From: Paenibacillus oceani
Lineage (GTDB): Bacteria; Bacillota; Bacilli; Paenibacillales; NBRC-103111
Assembly: GCF_014705615.1 (NCBI RefSeq)
Contig: NZ_JACXJA010000053.1
Location: forward strand, 1 to 64,000
Direction of reading: 5' to 3'
Length of the DNA stretch: 64,000 bases
Numbering within the stretch: the stretch's first letter is position 1; each line of letters opens with the position of its first letter. The notes under the pieces are model-generated. The model did no database searches and had not been told where the DNA came from. It saw only the letters and a list, made by a program, of their open reading frames with translations. The position numbers were made by a program, and so were the translations under genes. Of this stretch, positions 8,676 to 17,869 are shown one piece after another.

Positions 8676-8772
8676 TCTCCGCTGCGCGATCGACCGTGAT
8701 TTGACGAAGGAAAACGCCGAAGCCTAGAAACTACAGATAAGCCGGTGCAACCAAAGGAGAGGAACTAGTCGA

Positions 8773-10113
8773 ATGGGAAAATATTTTGGAACGGACGGGG
8801 TTCGGGGTATAGCGAACAAAGAGCTGACTCCGGAGCTTGCTTATAAAATCGGCCGCTGCGGCGGTTTTGTCTTAACCCAGCATGCGGAGAAGCCGGTTGT
8901 GCTGATCGGGCGCGATACGCGCGTCTCCGGACCGATGCTTGAGGCTGCGCTTGTAGCCGGCCTGTTGTCGATCGGGGCGGATGTCGTGCGTCTGGGCGTC
9001 ATCTCGACGCCGGGAGTCGCTTACTTGACGAGAACGTCCGGAGCGGACGCCGGTGTTATGATATCGGCTTCCCATAATCCGGTGGAAGATAACGGGATCA
9101 AGTTTTTCGGCAGCGACGGATTCAAGCTGTTCGATGAGACGGAGCTGGAGATTGAGCGGCTGCTTGATGCGGCGACGGATGAACTGCCGCGCCCGGTAGG
9201 CGGCGATCTGGGCACTGTCAGCGATGATTCGGAAGCGAAGTTCCGGTATGCGGATTATTTGAAGACGACGATCTCCCGTTCCTTCCAAGGATTGAAAATT
9301 GTACTCGATTGCGCGCATGGGGCGGCCTACGAGCTCGCTCCGGCGATATTCCGCGATCTGGGAGCGGGCGTCCATACGATCGGCGCGGAGCCGAACGGCC
9401 GTAACATTAACGATAACTGCGGATCTACGCATCCGGAAGATCTGAAGCGCGAAGTGCTGCGTCTGGGAGCCGATCTGGGCCTCTCGTTCGACGGCGACGC
9501 GGATCGTCTGATCGCTATCGACGAGACGGGCGAAGAGGTCGACGGGGACTATATGCTGAGTATTTGCGGAGAAGCGATGAAACGGGCGGGAACGCTCAAG
9601 AACGACACGATCGTGACGACGGTCATGGCGAACCTCGGCTTTTTCAAAGGCGTCGAGCAGCTTGGCATGAATGCGGTGCAGACGGCGGTCGGCGACCGGT
9701 ACGTGATGGAGGAGATGCGCAAAGGCGGCTACAACCTCGGCGGCGAGCAGTCCGGCCATATGATCTTCCTCGATTATAATACGACCGGAGACGGCATTCT
9801 GAGCGCGCTGCAGCTCGTACAGACGGTGGTAGAGTCGGGTAAGCGGCTGAGCGAGCTCAAAAGCCTGATGAGTAAATATCCGCAGGTCCTCGTCAACGTG
9901 AGGGTCGCCGATAAGAGCAAGCTGAAAGGCAATGCCGCAATCGAGCAGACGATCCGCGATGTCGAGCAGCGTTTCGCAGGCAACGGGCGTGTCCTCGTTC
10001 GGCCGTCGGGCACAGAGTCGCTCGTTCGGGTCATGGCCGAAGGACCGGACAAAGTGACGGTAGAATCGTATGTAGCGGAAATTGTCGAAGTTGTTCAGAA
10101 AGAACTGGTTTAA
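8773..10113 (+). CDS. glmM: Phosphoglucosamine mutase GlmM
   Basis: Cytosolic enzyme interconverting glucosamine-6-phosphate and glucosamine-1-phosphate on the route to UDP-GlcNAc and peptidoglycan. The 446-residue protein has family length. It begins [12 protein letters not shown], has the phosphoserine loop [13 protein letters not shown] near residue 100, the magnesium loop FDGDADR near 240 and the phosphate-binding [12 protein letters not shown] near 410. AAAGGAGAGG precedes the ATG. GlmM is known to bind and inhibit CdaA in Firmicutes, consistent with its position after cdaA-cdaR. Confidence 0.97.
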   Translation: MGKYFGTDGVRGIANKELTPELAYKIGRCGGFVLTQHAEKPVVLIGRDTRVSGPMLEAALVAGLLSIGADVVRLGVISTPGVAYLTRTSGADAGVMISASHNPVEDNGIKFFGSDGFKLFDETELEIERLLDAATDELPRPVGGDLGTVSDDSEAKFRYADYLKTTISRSFQGLKIVLDCAHGAAYELAPAIFRDLGAGVHTIGAEPNGRNINDNCGSTHPEDLKREVLRLGADLGLSFDGDADRLIAIDETGEEVDGDYMLSICGEAMKRAGTLKNDTIVTTVMANLGFFKGVEQLGMNAVQTAVGDRYVMEEMRKGGYNLGGEQSGHMIFLDYNTTGDGILSALQLVQTVVESGKRLSELKSLMSKYPQVLVNVRVADKSKLKGNAAIEQTIRDVEQRFAGNGRVLVRPSGTESLVRVMAEGPDKVTVESYVAEIVEVVQKELV

Positions 10114-10148
10114 TGCCATTATCTGATACATTATGTATCATTAAAATG

Positions 10149-10179
10149 AGTCCTCCGGACGAGCTTCCGGGGGATTTTT
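10149..10179 (+). terminator. Terminator of the cdaA-cdaR-glmM operon
   Basis: Stem TCCTCCGGA/TCCGGGGGA with loop CGAGC (one G-T pair), followed by a run of five Ts. It separates glmM from the glmS leader. Confidence 0.85.
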
Positions 10180-10214
10180 ATTCATTTATCCCGGAAATCT
10201 GCGATTTTTGCAGG

Positions 10215-10243
10215 TTGCGCTAAACCGTCAAATTGAATATGAT
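10215..10243 (+). promoter_or_regulatory. Probable sigma-A promoter of glmS
   Basis: TTGCGC at 10215-10220, a 17-base spacer and TATGAT at 10238-10243. Transcription from here would start about 45 bases before the ribozyme cleavage site. Confidence 0.5.
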
Positions 10244-10289
10244 GTTACTATCACTTTGAAAGGGAAAGGTGGGCGGAGGTTGTACGCGG

Positions 10290-10465
10290 TACAAGCGCCT
10301 GCGCTTGCCTGCGGTCGCCGGAACGGATGAGGGCGTGCCGAGCAACAGGCGAGCGGACGAGGTAGAGGTGTTCGGAATAATCGGCGGGGACCTCTCGGCA
10401 GCAGCATCAGGCCGTAAGCGGAAATGGAAAAAGCTTGGGCGACCGGGCTCACAAAGCTTCCGCAA
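10290..10465 (+). promoter_or_regulatory. glmS ribozyme (GlcN6P-responsive riboswitch)
   Basis: Self-cleaving leader RNA activated by glucosamine-6-phosphate. The conserved core is readable: AGCGCC at 10294-10299 with predicted cleavage between A10294 and G10295, GGACGAGG near 10348, CGGCGGGGACCTCTCGG near 10382 (the P2.1/P2.2 core), GCCGTAAGCGG near 10411, and a P3/P4 region containing AAGCTT twice and closing with CTTCCGC by 10463. These match the B. subtilis element in order and spacing. It should lower glmS mRNA when GlcN6P is abundant. Confidence 0.9.
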
Positions 10466-10489
10466 GATGCGAGATACGAATATAAACAA

Positions 10490-10548
10490 CGGACCGGCGG
10501 GGACGCCTCCATGAACGGAAATAGGGAGGTCTGGTTTCCTGCGGTCCG
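10490..10548 (+). promoter_or_regulatory. Hairpin between ribozyme and glmS
   Basis: CGGACCG (10490-10496) pairs perfectly with CGGTCCG (10542-10548), and inner CCTCC (10506-10510) can pair with GGAGG (10525-10529). It has no T-run. Its role is unknown; it could protect the 5' end left after ribozyme cleavage. Confidence 0.4.
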
Positions 10549-10707
10549 CTACGGAATAGTATGACAACTCACAGCCTGAAGGCGCTCTTTGAAAACAGAA
10601 TACGTTTGCTAAAAAATGGACGTGCGTACGTTTATTTGTCATGCTCGGATGCTGGATATAAAGAGCGCACAGGTTGAATTCATCCATTCATCGGAGGTAG
10701 GATACCT

Positions 10708-12537
10708 ATGTGCGGTATTGTTGGATATGTGGGCAAGCGGAATTCGCAGCGTATTTTGATCGACGGCTTAAGAAAGCTGGAGTACCGGGGATATGATTCG
10801 GCCGGACTTGCCGTATTTACAGGAAGCGGACTGGTGGTCAAGAAGGCGCAGGGGCGTCTGGCCGTGTTGGAATCGAGACTCGAGCAGGAGCCGCTGAACG
10901 GGACGATCGGGATCGGTCATACCCGGTGGGCGACTCACGGCAAACCGTCGGACGTTAATTCCCATCCGCATACGGACAATTCCAACAAATTTTCTGTCGT
11001 TCATAACGGCATTATTGAAAATTATATGAGCTTGAAAGAAGATCTGACCGCCAAGGGACATCAGTTCGTCTCGGAAACGGATACGGAGGTTATCTCGCAT
11101 CTGATCGCCGATCTCTATGATGGCGATATCGTGAAAGCCGTTCAGCAGGCGGTTAAAAAAATGACCGGTGCCTTTGCGCTCGGCGTATTGACCGAGTACG
11201 AACCGGAGAAGCTGGTTGCGGTTCGCCTGGCCAGCCCGCTCATTATCGGCGTAGGCGAAGGGGAAAATTTCATCGGATCGGATATCCCGGCTATTTTGGA
11301 ATATACGCGAAACGTCTATATTTTAAACGACGGGGAAATGGCTGTTTTGACACGGGATGGTGTCGATTTACGGACGATTGAGGGGAATTTTATTTCCCGG
11401 GAAACGTTTTATGTCGACTGGGATCTGATGACGGCGGAAAAAGCCGGATTCGATCACTTTATGCTGAAAGAAATTCACGAGCAGCCGAAGGCGTACCGGG
11501 ATACGATGGGCAGCCGGATCGACGCCTCGGGCCGGCAAGTCGTTTTGAACGAAGTGGGGCTTACCGCACAGCAAATCTGGGACATTCATAACATTCATAT
11601 CGTGGCGTGCGGAACCGCTTATCATGCCGGCCTTGTCGGGAAATCGGTCATCGAGCAGCTGGCGCGCATCCCGGTGGAGACCGATGTAGCTTCAGAGTAT
11701 CGGTACCGCTCTCCGATTATCAATGCGAATACGCTCGTTATCGTCGTCAGTCAATCGGGGGAGACGGCCGATACGCTTGCCGCTCTTCGCGAGGCGAAGC
11801 GGTGCGGTGCCCATGTCATCGCGATTACGAATGTGGTGGGCAGCTCGGTAGCGCGCGAGGCCGACGATGTGATCGTCACTTGGGCGGGACCGGAGATTGC
11901 AGTGGCTTCCACCAAAGCGTATACGTCCCAGCTGATCGCCTTTTACTTGCTGGGGCTGCACCTGGCTCAGACGCTCGGTACCCGTGAAGCGGAATATATT
12001 GCGGTGACGCTGGATGCGCTGCAAAAGCTGCCGGAGCAGGTGGAGTCGATTTTGAGCCGCGTGGAGGAAATAAAGCAGTATGCCGAACAGATTGCGGAGC
12101 ATAACGACTTGTTCTTCATCGGGCGCGGGCTGGATTATGCGGTAGCTTTGGAAGGGTCGCTGAAGCTGAAGGAGATCTCCTATATCCACTCCGAAGCCTA
12201 TGCGGCTGGAGAGCTGAAGCACGGGACGCTCGCCTTGATCGAGGAAGGCATCCCGGTGATCGCTTTGGGTACGCAAGAGCAGCTGCTGGAGAAAACGATT
12301 AGCAACATCAAGGAAGTAAAAGCACGCGGCGCACAAGTGTTCGGTATCGCGATGGAAGGCAATGAAGAGCTGCACAAAGCGGTCGACCTCGTCTTTGAGA
12401 TCCCCCGTACCGTGCCGTTGTTAACACCGGCCTTGTCAGTCATTCCGCTGCAATTGCTGGCTTATTATGCTTCGCTTGCGCGCGGCAATGATGTGGATAA
12501 ACCCCGGAACCTGGCGAAGTCGGTTACGGTGGAGTGA
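10708..12537 (+). CDS. glmS: Glutamine--fructose-6-phosphate aminotransferase
   Basis: Makes glucosamine-6-phosphate from fructose-6-phosphate and glutamine, the committed step to amino sugars for the cell wall. At 609 residues it has family length. The N-terminal class II glutaminase domain starts at the nucleophile Cys2 (MCGIVGYVG). Two SIS isomerase domains follow, with SQSGETADT near residue 348 and EGSLKLKEISYIHSEAY near 480. The protein ends DKPRNLAKSVTVE, the usual GlmS tail. CATCGGAGG precedes the ATG. Expression is set by the ribozyme upstream. Confidence 0.98.
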   Translation: MCGIVGYVGKRNSQRILIDGLRKLEYRGYDSAGLAVFTGSGLVVKKAQGRLAVLESRLEQEPLNGTIGIGHTRWATHGKPSDVNSHPHTDNSNKFSVVHNGIIENYMSLKEDLTAKGHQFVSETDTEVISHLIADLYDGDIVKAVQQAVKKMTGAFALGVLTEYEPEKLVAVRLASPLIIGVGEGENFIGSDIPAILEYTRNVYILNDGEMAVLTRDGVDLRTIEGNFISRETFYVDWDLMTAEKAGFDHFMLKEIHEQPKAYRDTMGSRIDASGRQVVLNEVGLTAQQIWDIHNIHIVACGTAYHAGLVGKSVIEQLARIPVETDVASEYRYRSPIINANTLVIVVSQSGETADTLAALREAKRCGAHVIAITNVVGSSVAREADDVIVTWAGPEIAVASTKAYTSQLIAFYLLGLHLAQTLGTREAEYIAVTLDALQKLPEQVESILSRVEEIKQYAEQIAEHNDLFFIGRGLDYAVALEGSLKLKEISYIHSEAYAAGELKHGTLALIEEGIPVIALGTQEQLLEKTISNIKEVKARGAQVFGIAMEGNEELHKAVDLVFEIPRTVPLLTPALSVIPLQLLAYYASLARGNDVDKPRNLAKSVTVE

Positions 12538-12620
12538 GGTTGGGCGGGGGATGTCGGGCTGAATGCATAACTGAACAATATACTTTGTAACTGAATAAAA
12601 AAAGATTGTAACTCTCATAC

Positions 12621-12671
12621 AAAAGCCGAAACAGATTTCAGGAGTAGCTCCTGGATTTGTTTCGGCTTTTT
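12621..12671. terminator. Bidirectional terminator between glmS and the CDF gene
   Basis: Long near-perfect stem built from AAAAGCCGAAACA and TGTTTCGGCTTTTT with an inner CAGGAG/CTCCTG stem. A-rich and T-rich flanks serve both convergent genes. Confidence 0.9.
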
Positions 12672-12695
12672 CAATATGTTTTGATAGTTTTTCCA

Positions 12696-13661
12696 TTAAT
12701 GATTGTGATGGGCGTGTGCATCGGGCGGACTCGCTTTAATGCTGCATAAGAGGTTGTTCTCATGGTTATGTTTTTCCGATTCCACTTGTAAGGTTACGTG
12801 GCGGATGTCTTTATGCTCCAGCATATGTTCTACTTTGTGCAACAGGGCTTCCGTTTCGTATACCGTCTTGTTCCCATCCACTACAATATGGGCGGTCAGG
12901 GCATGCATGTTGCTAGTAATCGACCAAATATGCAGATCATGCACACCTTCCACGCCTTCGATCTTCAGGATCGCTTGCGCGATGTCTTCCACTTTCATAT
13001 TGCGCGGAGTGCCTTCCATTAATACATGCAGGGAGGACTTGCTCACGAAATATCCGCTGCGAAGTACGAGCACAGCGACGATCACACTGGCCAGCGGGTC
13101 AGCCCAGCCCCAGCCAAAGAACATCATGACCAGAGCGGCCGCAATGGCACCTACAGAACCCAGCATGTCGCTGATGACGTGCAAGAAGGCGCCACGCATG
13201 TTTAAATTATGCTCCGTATCGCCGCCGCGCATCATAATCCAGGCAACCAGAATGTTAATCAGCAGCCCGATGGTGCTGATGATGAGCATGCCGACCGTGG
13301 CGACTTCCGGCGGGTTGGCAAAACGTTCAATCGCTTCATAAAAGATATACAGGGAAATGCCGATCAGGGTTAATCCATTGAGCGTAGCCGCCAGTATTTC
13401 AAAGCGCCGGTACCCGTATGTTTTCCCTGTACTCACCGCTTTTTCGCCAAACTTGAAGGCGAGCAAGGCAATGGCTAAGGCCAAGGAGTCCGACAGCATA
13501 TGGCCGGCATCGGATAACAAAGCCAAGCTGTTCGTAATAAACCCGCCTGCAGCTTCGATGACCATATACGCTGTGATGATCACGAATGAAATCAGCAAAA
13601 TCTTCTTGTTGTTGTTGGTATGCTCATGGTCGTGTCCATGAGAGTGATGATGTTCCGACAT
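12696..13661 (-). CDS. czcD: Cation diffusion facilitator (CzcD-like zinc exporter)
   Basis: Inner-membrane proton antiporter expected to export zinc, perhaps also cobalt or cadmium. The start is ATG 13661; the in-frame GTG at 13679 would put the GGAGGG Shine-Dalgarno inside the gene. The 321-residue product has a His-rich N terminus (HHHSHGHDHEH) and six membrane segments. The metal site HMLSDSLAL sits in helix 2 and HVISDMLGS in helix 5 (the HxxxD pairs). A cytoplasmic C-terminal domain includes HDLHIWSI, and the tail is His-rich. It is transcribed divergently from csoR and has an SmtB/ArsR-type operator in its leader. Confidence 0.93.
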   Translation of the reverse strand: MSEHHHSHGHDHEHTNNNKKILLISFVIITAYMVIEAAGGFITNSLALLSDAGHMLSDSLALAIALLAFKFGEKAVSTGKTYGYRRFEILAATLNGLTLIGISLYIFYEAIERFANPPEVATVGMLIISTIGLLINILVAWIMMRGGDTEHNLNMRGAFLHVISDMLGSVGAIAAALVMMFFGWGWADPLASVIVAVLVLRSGYFVSKSSLHVLMEGTPRNMKVEDIAQAILKIEGVEGVHDLHIWSITSNMHALTAHIVVDGNKTVYETEALLHKVEHMLEHKDIRHVTLQVESEKHNHENNLLCSIKASPPDAHAHHNH

Positions 13662-13683
13662 AAAAATCCCTCCAAACACTAAT

Positions 13684-13703
13684 ATATGAACATATATTCA
13701 TAT
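13684..13703 (-). promoter_or_regulatory. SmtB/ArsR-family operator
   Basis: Inverted repeat ATATGAA-6-TTCATAT, the classic site of zinc-sensing SmtB/CzrA repressors. It sits about 15 bases downstream of the -10 box, between promoter and Shine-Dalgarno. No SmtB/ArsR gene is in the window. Confidence 0.75.
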
Positions 13704-13717
13704 GTGTTATTGACCTT

Positions 13718-13747
13718 ATTATAGATGTATCAAAAAATGAATGTCAA
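13718..13747 (-). promoter_or_regulatory. Sigma-A promoter of the CDF gene
   Basis: On the minus strand TTGACA (13747-13742), an 18-base spacer and TATAAT (13723-13718), both full consensus. Confidence 0.82.
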
Positions 13748-13757
13748 GTAAAAGGTT

Positions 13758-13787
13758 TTGACTTATAATAGGGTGAGGGGGTATAGT
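13758..13787 (+). promoter_or_regulatory. csoR promoter with CsoR-type box
   Basis: TTGACT (13758-13763) and TATAGT (13782-13787) are 18 bases apart. Between them lies ATAGGGTGAGGGGGTATAG, nearly identical to the element in the copZ promoter. This implies that CsoR represses both promoters. Confidence 0.72.
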
Positions 13788-13814
13788 ATATATAGGATGA
13801 AGGAGGCGAGTCTC

Positions 13815-14156
13815 ATGAGCATGAACTTGAAGATCGAAGATCAGGCTAGTCATCAAATCTGTTGTTCAACCGGTGAAATCCGAAAAAGTCATCATTCCGA
13901 AAAAGCCAAAAGCAGCTTAACCCATCGACTGAATCGTATTGAAGGACAAATTAGAGGAATCAAAGGGCTGATTGACAAGGATACGTATTGCGATGATGTC
14001 TTGAATCAGATTGCCGCCGCGCAATCCGCTTTAAAAGGAGTGGGGAAGCTGCTGCTCGAAAATCATCTGAAAACTTGCATTGTGGAGCGCGTCCAACAGA
14101 GTGACGAAACGGCCATAACGGAACTGCTGTGTACTATGAATAAGCTCATGAAATAA
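13815..14156 (+). CDS. csoR: Copper-sensing repressor CsoR
   Basis: Four-helix DUF156-family repressor that leaves its operator when it binds Cu(I). The start is ATG 13815 behind AAGGAGG; the reading frame extends upstream to 13758 through the promoter and is rejected. The 113-residue product has the Cu(I) ligands of true CsoR: Cys59 (DTYCDD), His84 and Cys88 (ENHLKTC). It has a longer N-terminal tail than most CsoRs, including a Cys-Cys pair at 16-17 and HH at 26-27 that might also touch metal. It controls itself and the copZ-copA operon by inference from the shared box. Confidence 0.9.
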   Translation: MSMNLKIEDQASHQICCSTGEIRKSHHSEKAKSSLTHRLNRIEGQIRGIKGLIDKDTYCDDVLNQIAAAQSALKGVGKLLLENHLKTCIVERVQQSDETAITELLCTMNKLMK

Positions 14157-14185
14157 AGGGGAATGTAAAAGCGATAAAAAAATAT

Positions 14186-14214
14186 TTGACTATTATAGGG
14201 TACGGGGGTATACT
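14186..14214 (+). promoter_or_regulatory. copZ-copA promoter with CsoR-type box
   Basis: TTGACT (14186-14191), a 17-base spacer and TATACT (14209-14214). The spacer and -10 carry ATAGGGTACGGGGGTATA, the second copy of the CsoR-type element. Confidence 0.75.
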
Positions 14215-14285
14215 ACTTACGAAAGCAAGTTGTAAGGGCAAGATTAGAAAGGTCACTAATTAGTTCGTGAAGGGACGGAACAAAC

Positions 14286-14486
14286 ATGAAAAACGTGACA
14301 TTGAATGTACAAGGCATGAGCTGCCAGCATTGCGTGAACTCTATTGAAGGTGCGCTGAAGGAAATCGGCGTAAGCGGAAAAGTAAACCTGAAGGCCGAGT
14401 CGGTAGAGGTGTCGTTCGATGAGCAGAAGGTTTCCCTGGATCAGATCAAGGAAGCTATTGAAGATCAGGGATATGACGTAGGATAA
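14286..14486 (+). CDS. copZ: Copper chaperone CopZ
   Basis: Small cytosolic Cu(I) carrier that hands copper to the CopA ATPase and to CsoR. The 66-residue product is a single heavy-metal-associated domain with the metal motif GMSCQHC near residue 10 and the family ending DQGYDV. First gene of the copper operon, 23 bases before copA. Confidence 0.95.
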   Translation: MKNVTLNVQGMSCQHCVNSIEGALKEIGVSGKVNLKAESVEVSFDEQKVSLDQIKEAIEDQGYDVG

Positions 14487-14509
14487 GCGATTCGACAAGG
14501 GAGTGAAGC

Positions 14510-16945
14510 ATGATGGAAACTTCAGCAGCTAAGACGAAACAGTCGTCTTTTCAAATAACAGGCATGACTTGCGCCGCTTGTGCCAATCGGATTGAAAAAG
14601 GACTTACTAAATTGGATGGCGTGAACACGGCGAATGTCAACTTTGCACTGGAAAAAGCGAATGTCACTTACGATCCGGCCAAGGTCGATGTACAAAACCT
14701 GGAAGATACGATCAAGAAGCTCGGATATGGCACGGTTACGGAAGTGGCGCAGTTTAATCTGGAAGGTATGACCTGTGCAGCCTGCGCCAACAAAATTGAA
14801 AAAGGGCTTAGCAAGCTGCCTGGCGTAACGAGCGCAACCGTAAACTTTGCGATGGAAACGGCCCGCGTCGAATATTCGGCGGGTGAAATCACGGTTGAGG
14901 ACATGCAGGAAAAAGTCAAAAAGCTGGGCTACAAAGCTCTGGTCAAGCAGGAAAACCAGAACGCGGGCGACCATCGTGTTCGTGAGATTCGCGGACAAAA
15001 GCGGAAATTACTGATCTCGGCCATCCTTTCTTTTCCGCTGTTGTGGACGATGGTAGGTCACTTCTCCTTTACTTCGTGGATTTACATGCCGGATTTCCTG
15101 ATGAATCCTTGGGTTCAACTCCTGCTGGCCACACCGGTACAGTTCTATATCGGGAAGCAGTTTTATGTCGGCGCGTACAAGGCGCTGCGCAATCGCAGCG
15201 CAAACATGGATGTCCTGATTGCGCTTGGAACATCAGCTGCGTATTTCTACAGCTTGTATATGACCATCGACTGGTACATCGCGGGGGATCAAATGCATCA
15301 TGGCCCATCGCTTTACTACGAAACCAGCGCAGTGCTGATTACCTTGGTCATATTGGGCAAATTGTTCGAAGCACTGGCCAAGGGACGCACTTCGGAAGCG
15401 ATCAAGTCACTGATGGGGCTGCAAGCGAAGACGGCTCTGGTCGTTCGGGACGGCCAGGAATTAACGATCCCGGTGGAAGATGTTATTGTGGGGGATGTCG
15501 TGCTGGTTCGTCCTGGCGATAAAGTACCGGTGGACGGCCAAGTGCTGGAAGGCGTGTCATCGGTGGATGAATCGATGCTGACGGGCGAAAGCCTTCCGGT
15601 CGAGAAGAAGGCTGGTGATGCGGTTATCGGGGCTACTATCAACAAAAACGGCGTCCTGCGCATCAAGGCTACCAAAGTCGGCAAAGAAACGGCGCTGGCG
15701 CAAATCATTAAAGTCGTAGAAGAAGCGCAAGGTTCCAAGGCGCAGATTCAGCGGGTAGCCGATGTCATCTCCGGCATATTTGTTCCGATTGTTGTAGGGA
15801 TTGCGATTGCGGCGTTTCTGGTCTGGTACTTCTTCATTACGCCTGGCGACTTTGCCCATGCACTCGAAATTGCCATTGCGATTCTCGTTATTGCTTGCCC
15901 GTGCGCCCTCGGTTTGGCTACGCCAACTTCGATTATGGCCGGTTCCGGCCGCGCGGCGGAGCTGGGCATCCTGTTCAAGGGCGGCGAGCATTTGGAACAG
16001 ACGCACAAGATCAATGCAATCATTCTGGACAAAACCGGCACCGTCACAAAAGGCAAGCCGGAGCTGACCGATGTGATAACGCAAGACAACGAAGCGGATT
16101 TCCTCCGGCTCGTCGGCGCAGCCGAGAAAAATTCGGAACATCCGCTGGCAGAAGCGATTGTGGCCGGCATTCAAGCCAGACAGATCGAGCTGCCGGCAAC
16201 CGAATCGTTTGAAGCTATTCCGGGCTACGGCATCAAAGCCGTGGTAGAAGGCCGGGAGCTGCTTGTCGGTACACGCCGCTTGATGGAGAAATATAACGTG
16301 GATGCGAAGGCGGCCTATGAACCGATGTCCCGTCTGGAGGAAGCAGGCAAAACCGCTATGCTGGTCGCAATCGACAATCGTTATGCCGGTATGGTAGCGG
16401 TAGCCGATACGATCAAGGAAACGTCGAAAGCGGCGGTGAGCCGCCTGAAGCAAATGGGCATTGAGGTCATCATGATTACTGGCGACAACGAACGGACCGC
16501 CAAAGCGATTGCAGCCCAAGTCGGCATTGACCATGTCCGGGCGGAAGTGCTGCCTGAAGGCAAAGCCGAGGAAGTGAAGAAATTGCAGGCTCAAGGCAAA
16601 AAAGTGGCGATGGTTGGCGATGGCATTAATGATGCGCCGGCGCTGGCGACAGCGGACATCGGCATGGCGATTGGCACCGGAACGGATGTTGCGATGGAAG
16701 CAGCGGATGTGACCCTGATGCGCGGCGATCTGTCGAGCATTCCCGATGCGATCTTCATGAGCCGCAAGACGATGGCCAATATTAAGCAAAACCTGTTCTG
16801 GGCGCTGGGCTATAACACGCTCGGCATCCCGATTGCCGCGATTGGCTTGCTAGCCCCGTGGGTGGCAGGCGCAGCGATGGCGTTAAGTTCGGTATCGGTT
16901 GTCCTTAATGCGCTTCGCTTGCAGCGTGTGAAAGTACGCCATTAA
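14510..16945 (+). CDS. copA: Copper-exporting P1B-type ATPase CopA
   Basis: ATP-driven Cu(I) exporter of the cytoplasmic membrane. The 811-residue protein begins with two metal-binding domains (GMTCAAC at residues 18-24 and 86-92), followed by eight membrane segments with the transport CPC motif ([12 protein letters not shown]) near 464. The phosphorylation site DKTGTVTKG is near 506, the P1B histidine motif SEHPLAEAI near 543 and the hinge [10 protein letters not shown] near 702. CPC rather than SPC or CPH supports Cu(I) specificity. ATG 14510 is followed at once by another ATG, 14513. Confidence 0.97.
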   Translation: MMETSAAKTKQSSFQITGMTCAACANRIEKGLTKLDGVNTANVNFALEKANVTYDPAKVDVQNLEDTIKKLGYGTVTEVAQFNLEGMTCAACANKIEKGLSKLPGVTSATVNFAMETARVEYSAGEITVEDMQEKVKKLGYKALVKQENQNAGDHRVREIRGQKRKLLISAILSFPLLWTMVGHFSFTSWIYMPDFLMNPWVQLLLATPVQFYIGKQFYVGAYKALRNRSANMDVLIALGTSAAYFYSLYMTIDWYIAGDQMHHGPSLYYETSAVLITLVILGKLFEALAKGRTSEAIKSLMGLQAKTALVVRDGQELTIPVEDVIVGDVVLVRPGDKVPVDGQVLEGVSSVDESMLTGESLPVEKKAGDAVIGATINKNGVLRIKATKVGKETALAQIIKVVEEAQGSKAQIQRVADVISGIFVPIVVGIAIAAFLVWYFFITPGDFAHALEIAIAILVIACPCALGLATPTSIMAGSGRAAELGILFKGGEHLEQTHKINAIILDKTGTVTKGKPELTDVITQDNEADFLRLVGAAEKNSEHPLAEAIVAGIQARQIELPATESFEAIPGYGIKAVVEGRELLVGTRRLMEKYNVDAKAAYEPMSRLEEAGKTAMLVAIDNRYAGMVAVADTIKETSKAAVSRLKQMGIEVIMITGDNERTAKAIAAQVGIDHVRAEVLPEGKAEEVKKLQAQGKKVAMVGDGINDAPALATADIGMAIGTGTDVAMEAADVTLMRGDLSSIPDAIFMSRKTMANIKQNLFWALGYNTLGIPIAAIGLLAPWVAGAAMALSSVSVVLNALRLQRVKVRH

Positions 16946-16975
16946 TCAGATCGTTAGAATGGAGAGAACCTTAAT

Positions 16976-17851
16976 ATGAAAAAAAGGATGATGCTTATGT
17001 TAACCGGTGCTTTGGCTGTCGGCTTGCTGGCCGCTTGCGGTACGCCCAAGGAGGGTGCGGACGGACACGGCGGTACCCATCAAGGCGGAGCAATAAATGC
17101 CCTAGCTAACGATAACGGACATGGGGACCATGGCGGTCAAGATACAGGCGGTCATGCAGCAGATAACTATAAAGCAACCTTTACGTTTGCATCAGGAACA
17201 GCTAAAGCATCCGAGAACACGAAGCTGAACGTTCAAGTAACAGACACCAATGGCAAAGCTATTCATGATTTTGAATGGAACCATGAAAAACTGATGCATA
17301 TCATCATCGTGAATAAGGATCTATCCTACTTCAGCCACATCCATCCCGAATGGGACGGCAAGGGGACGTTTACGGTAGAAACCTCGTTTCCGAAAGGCGG
17401 AGAATATAAAGTTTTTGCGGATTTTGTTCCGAAAGGCGGATCGGGCACCACCCTTAGTAAGTGGGTGAAGGTAGAAGGAGAAACAAAGCCGCAGGAAAAA
17501 GTCAAAGCGGATGCGGAGCTCGTGAAAGTTGTTGATGGCAAAGAAGTCACACTGACTTTAAGCAGCGCAAAAGCAAAGGATGAGACTACGTTGACGTTTA
17601 CCGTCAAAGATGAAAAAACGAAAGAAGGCATCCGCAATCTGGAGCAATACCTCGGTGCGGTCGGACACGTCGTCGTTCTTTCGGAGGACGCGGAGCAATA
17701 CCTCCATGTGCATCCCGCCAACGAGAAGGCATCCGGACCGGCTGCAGAATTTATGACCGCCTTCCCGAATCCGGGCACCTATAAAATTTGGGGGCAATTC
17801 CAGCACCAAGGCAAAGTCTTTACGGTTCCTTATGTCGTGGAAATTCAATAA
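16976..17851 (+). CDS. His-rich lipoprotein with two HxHP domains
   Basis: Predicted membrane-anchored, outside-facing protein of 291 residues. The lipobox LLAAC puts the lipidated Cys at 21. A His/Gly-rich linker follows to about residue 60. Two similar beta domains come next: one contains KLMHIIIVNKDLSYFSHIHP (HIHP at 121-124), the other GHVVVLSEDAEQYLHVHP (HVHP at 244-247), and each continues with a strand of the type GGEYKVFADF or PGTYKIWGQF. The fold resembles YtkA-like or FixH-like domains. The histidines and the position 30 bases after copA suggest copper binding outside the membrane, perhaps as acceptor from CopA; this is inference. Confidence 0.8.
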   Translation: MKKRMMLMLTGALAVGLLAACGTPKEGADGHGGTHQGGAINALANDNGHGDHGGQDTGGHAADNYKATFTFASGTAKASENTKLNVQVTDTNGKAIHDFEWNHEKLMHIIIVNKDLSYFSHIHPEWDGKGTFTVETSFPKGGEYKVFADFVPKGGSGTTLSKWVKVEGETKPQEKVKADAELVKVVDGKEVTLTLSSAKAKDETTLTFTVKDEKTKEGIRNLEQYLGAVGHVVVLSEDAEQYLHVHPANEKASGPAAEFMTAFPNPGTYKIWGQFQHQGKVFTVPYVVEIQ

Positions 17852-17869
17852 AGCAAGGGGCGATCGGGA

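Noticed and set aside
10180-10707. T-box or other tRNA-sensing leader before glmS
   Set aside because: There is no T-box motif; the core matches the glmS ribozyme instead.
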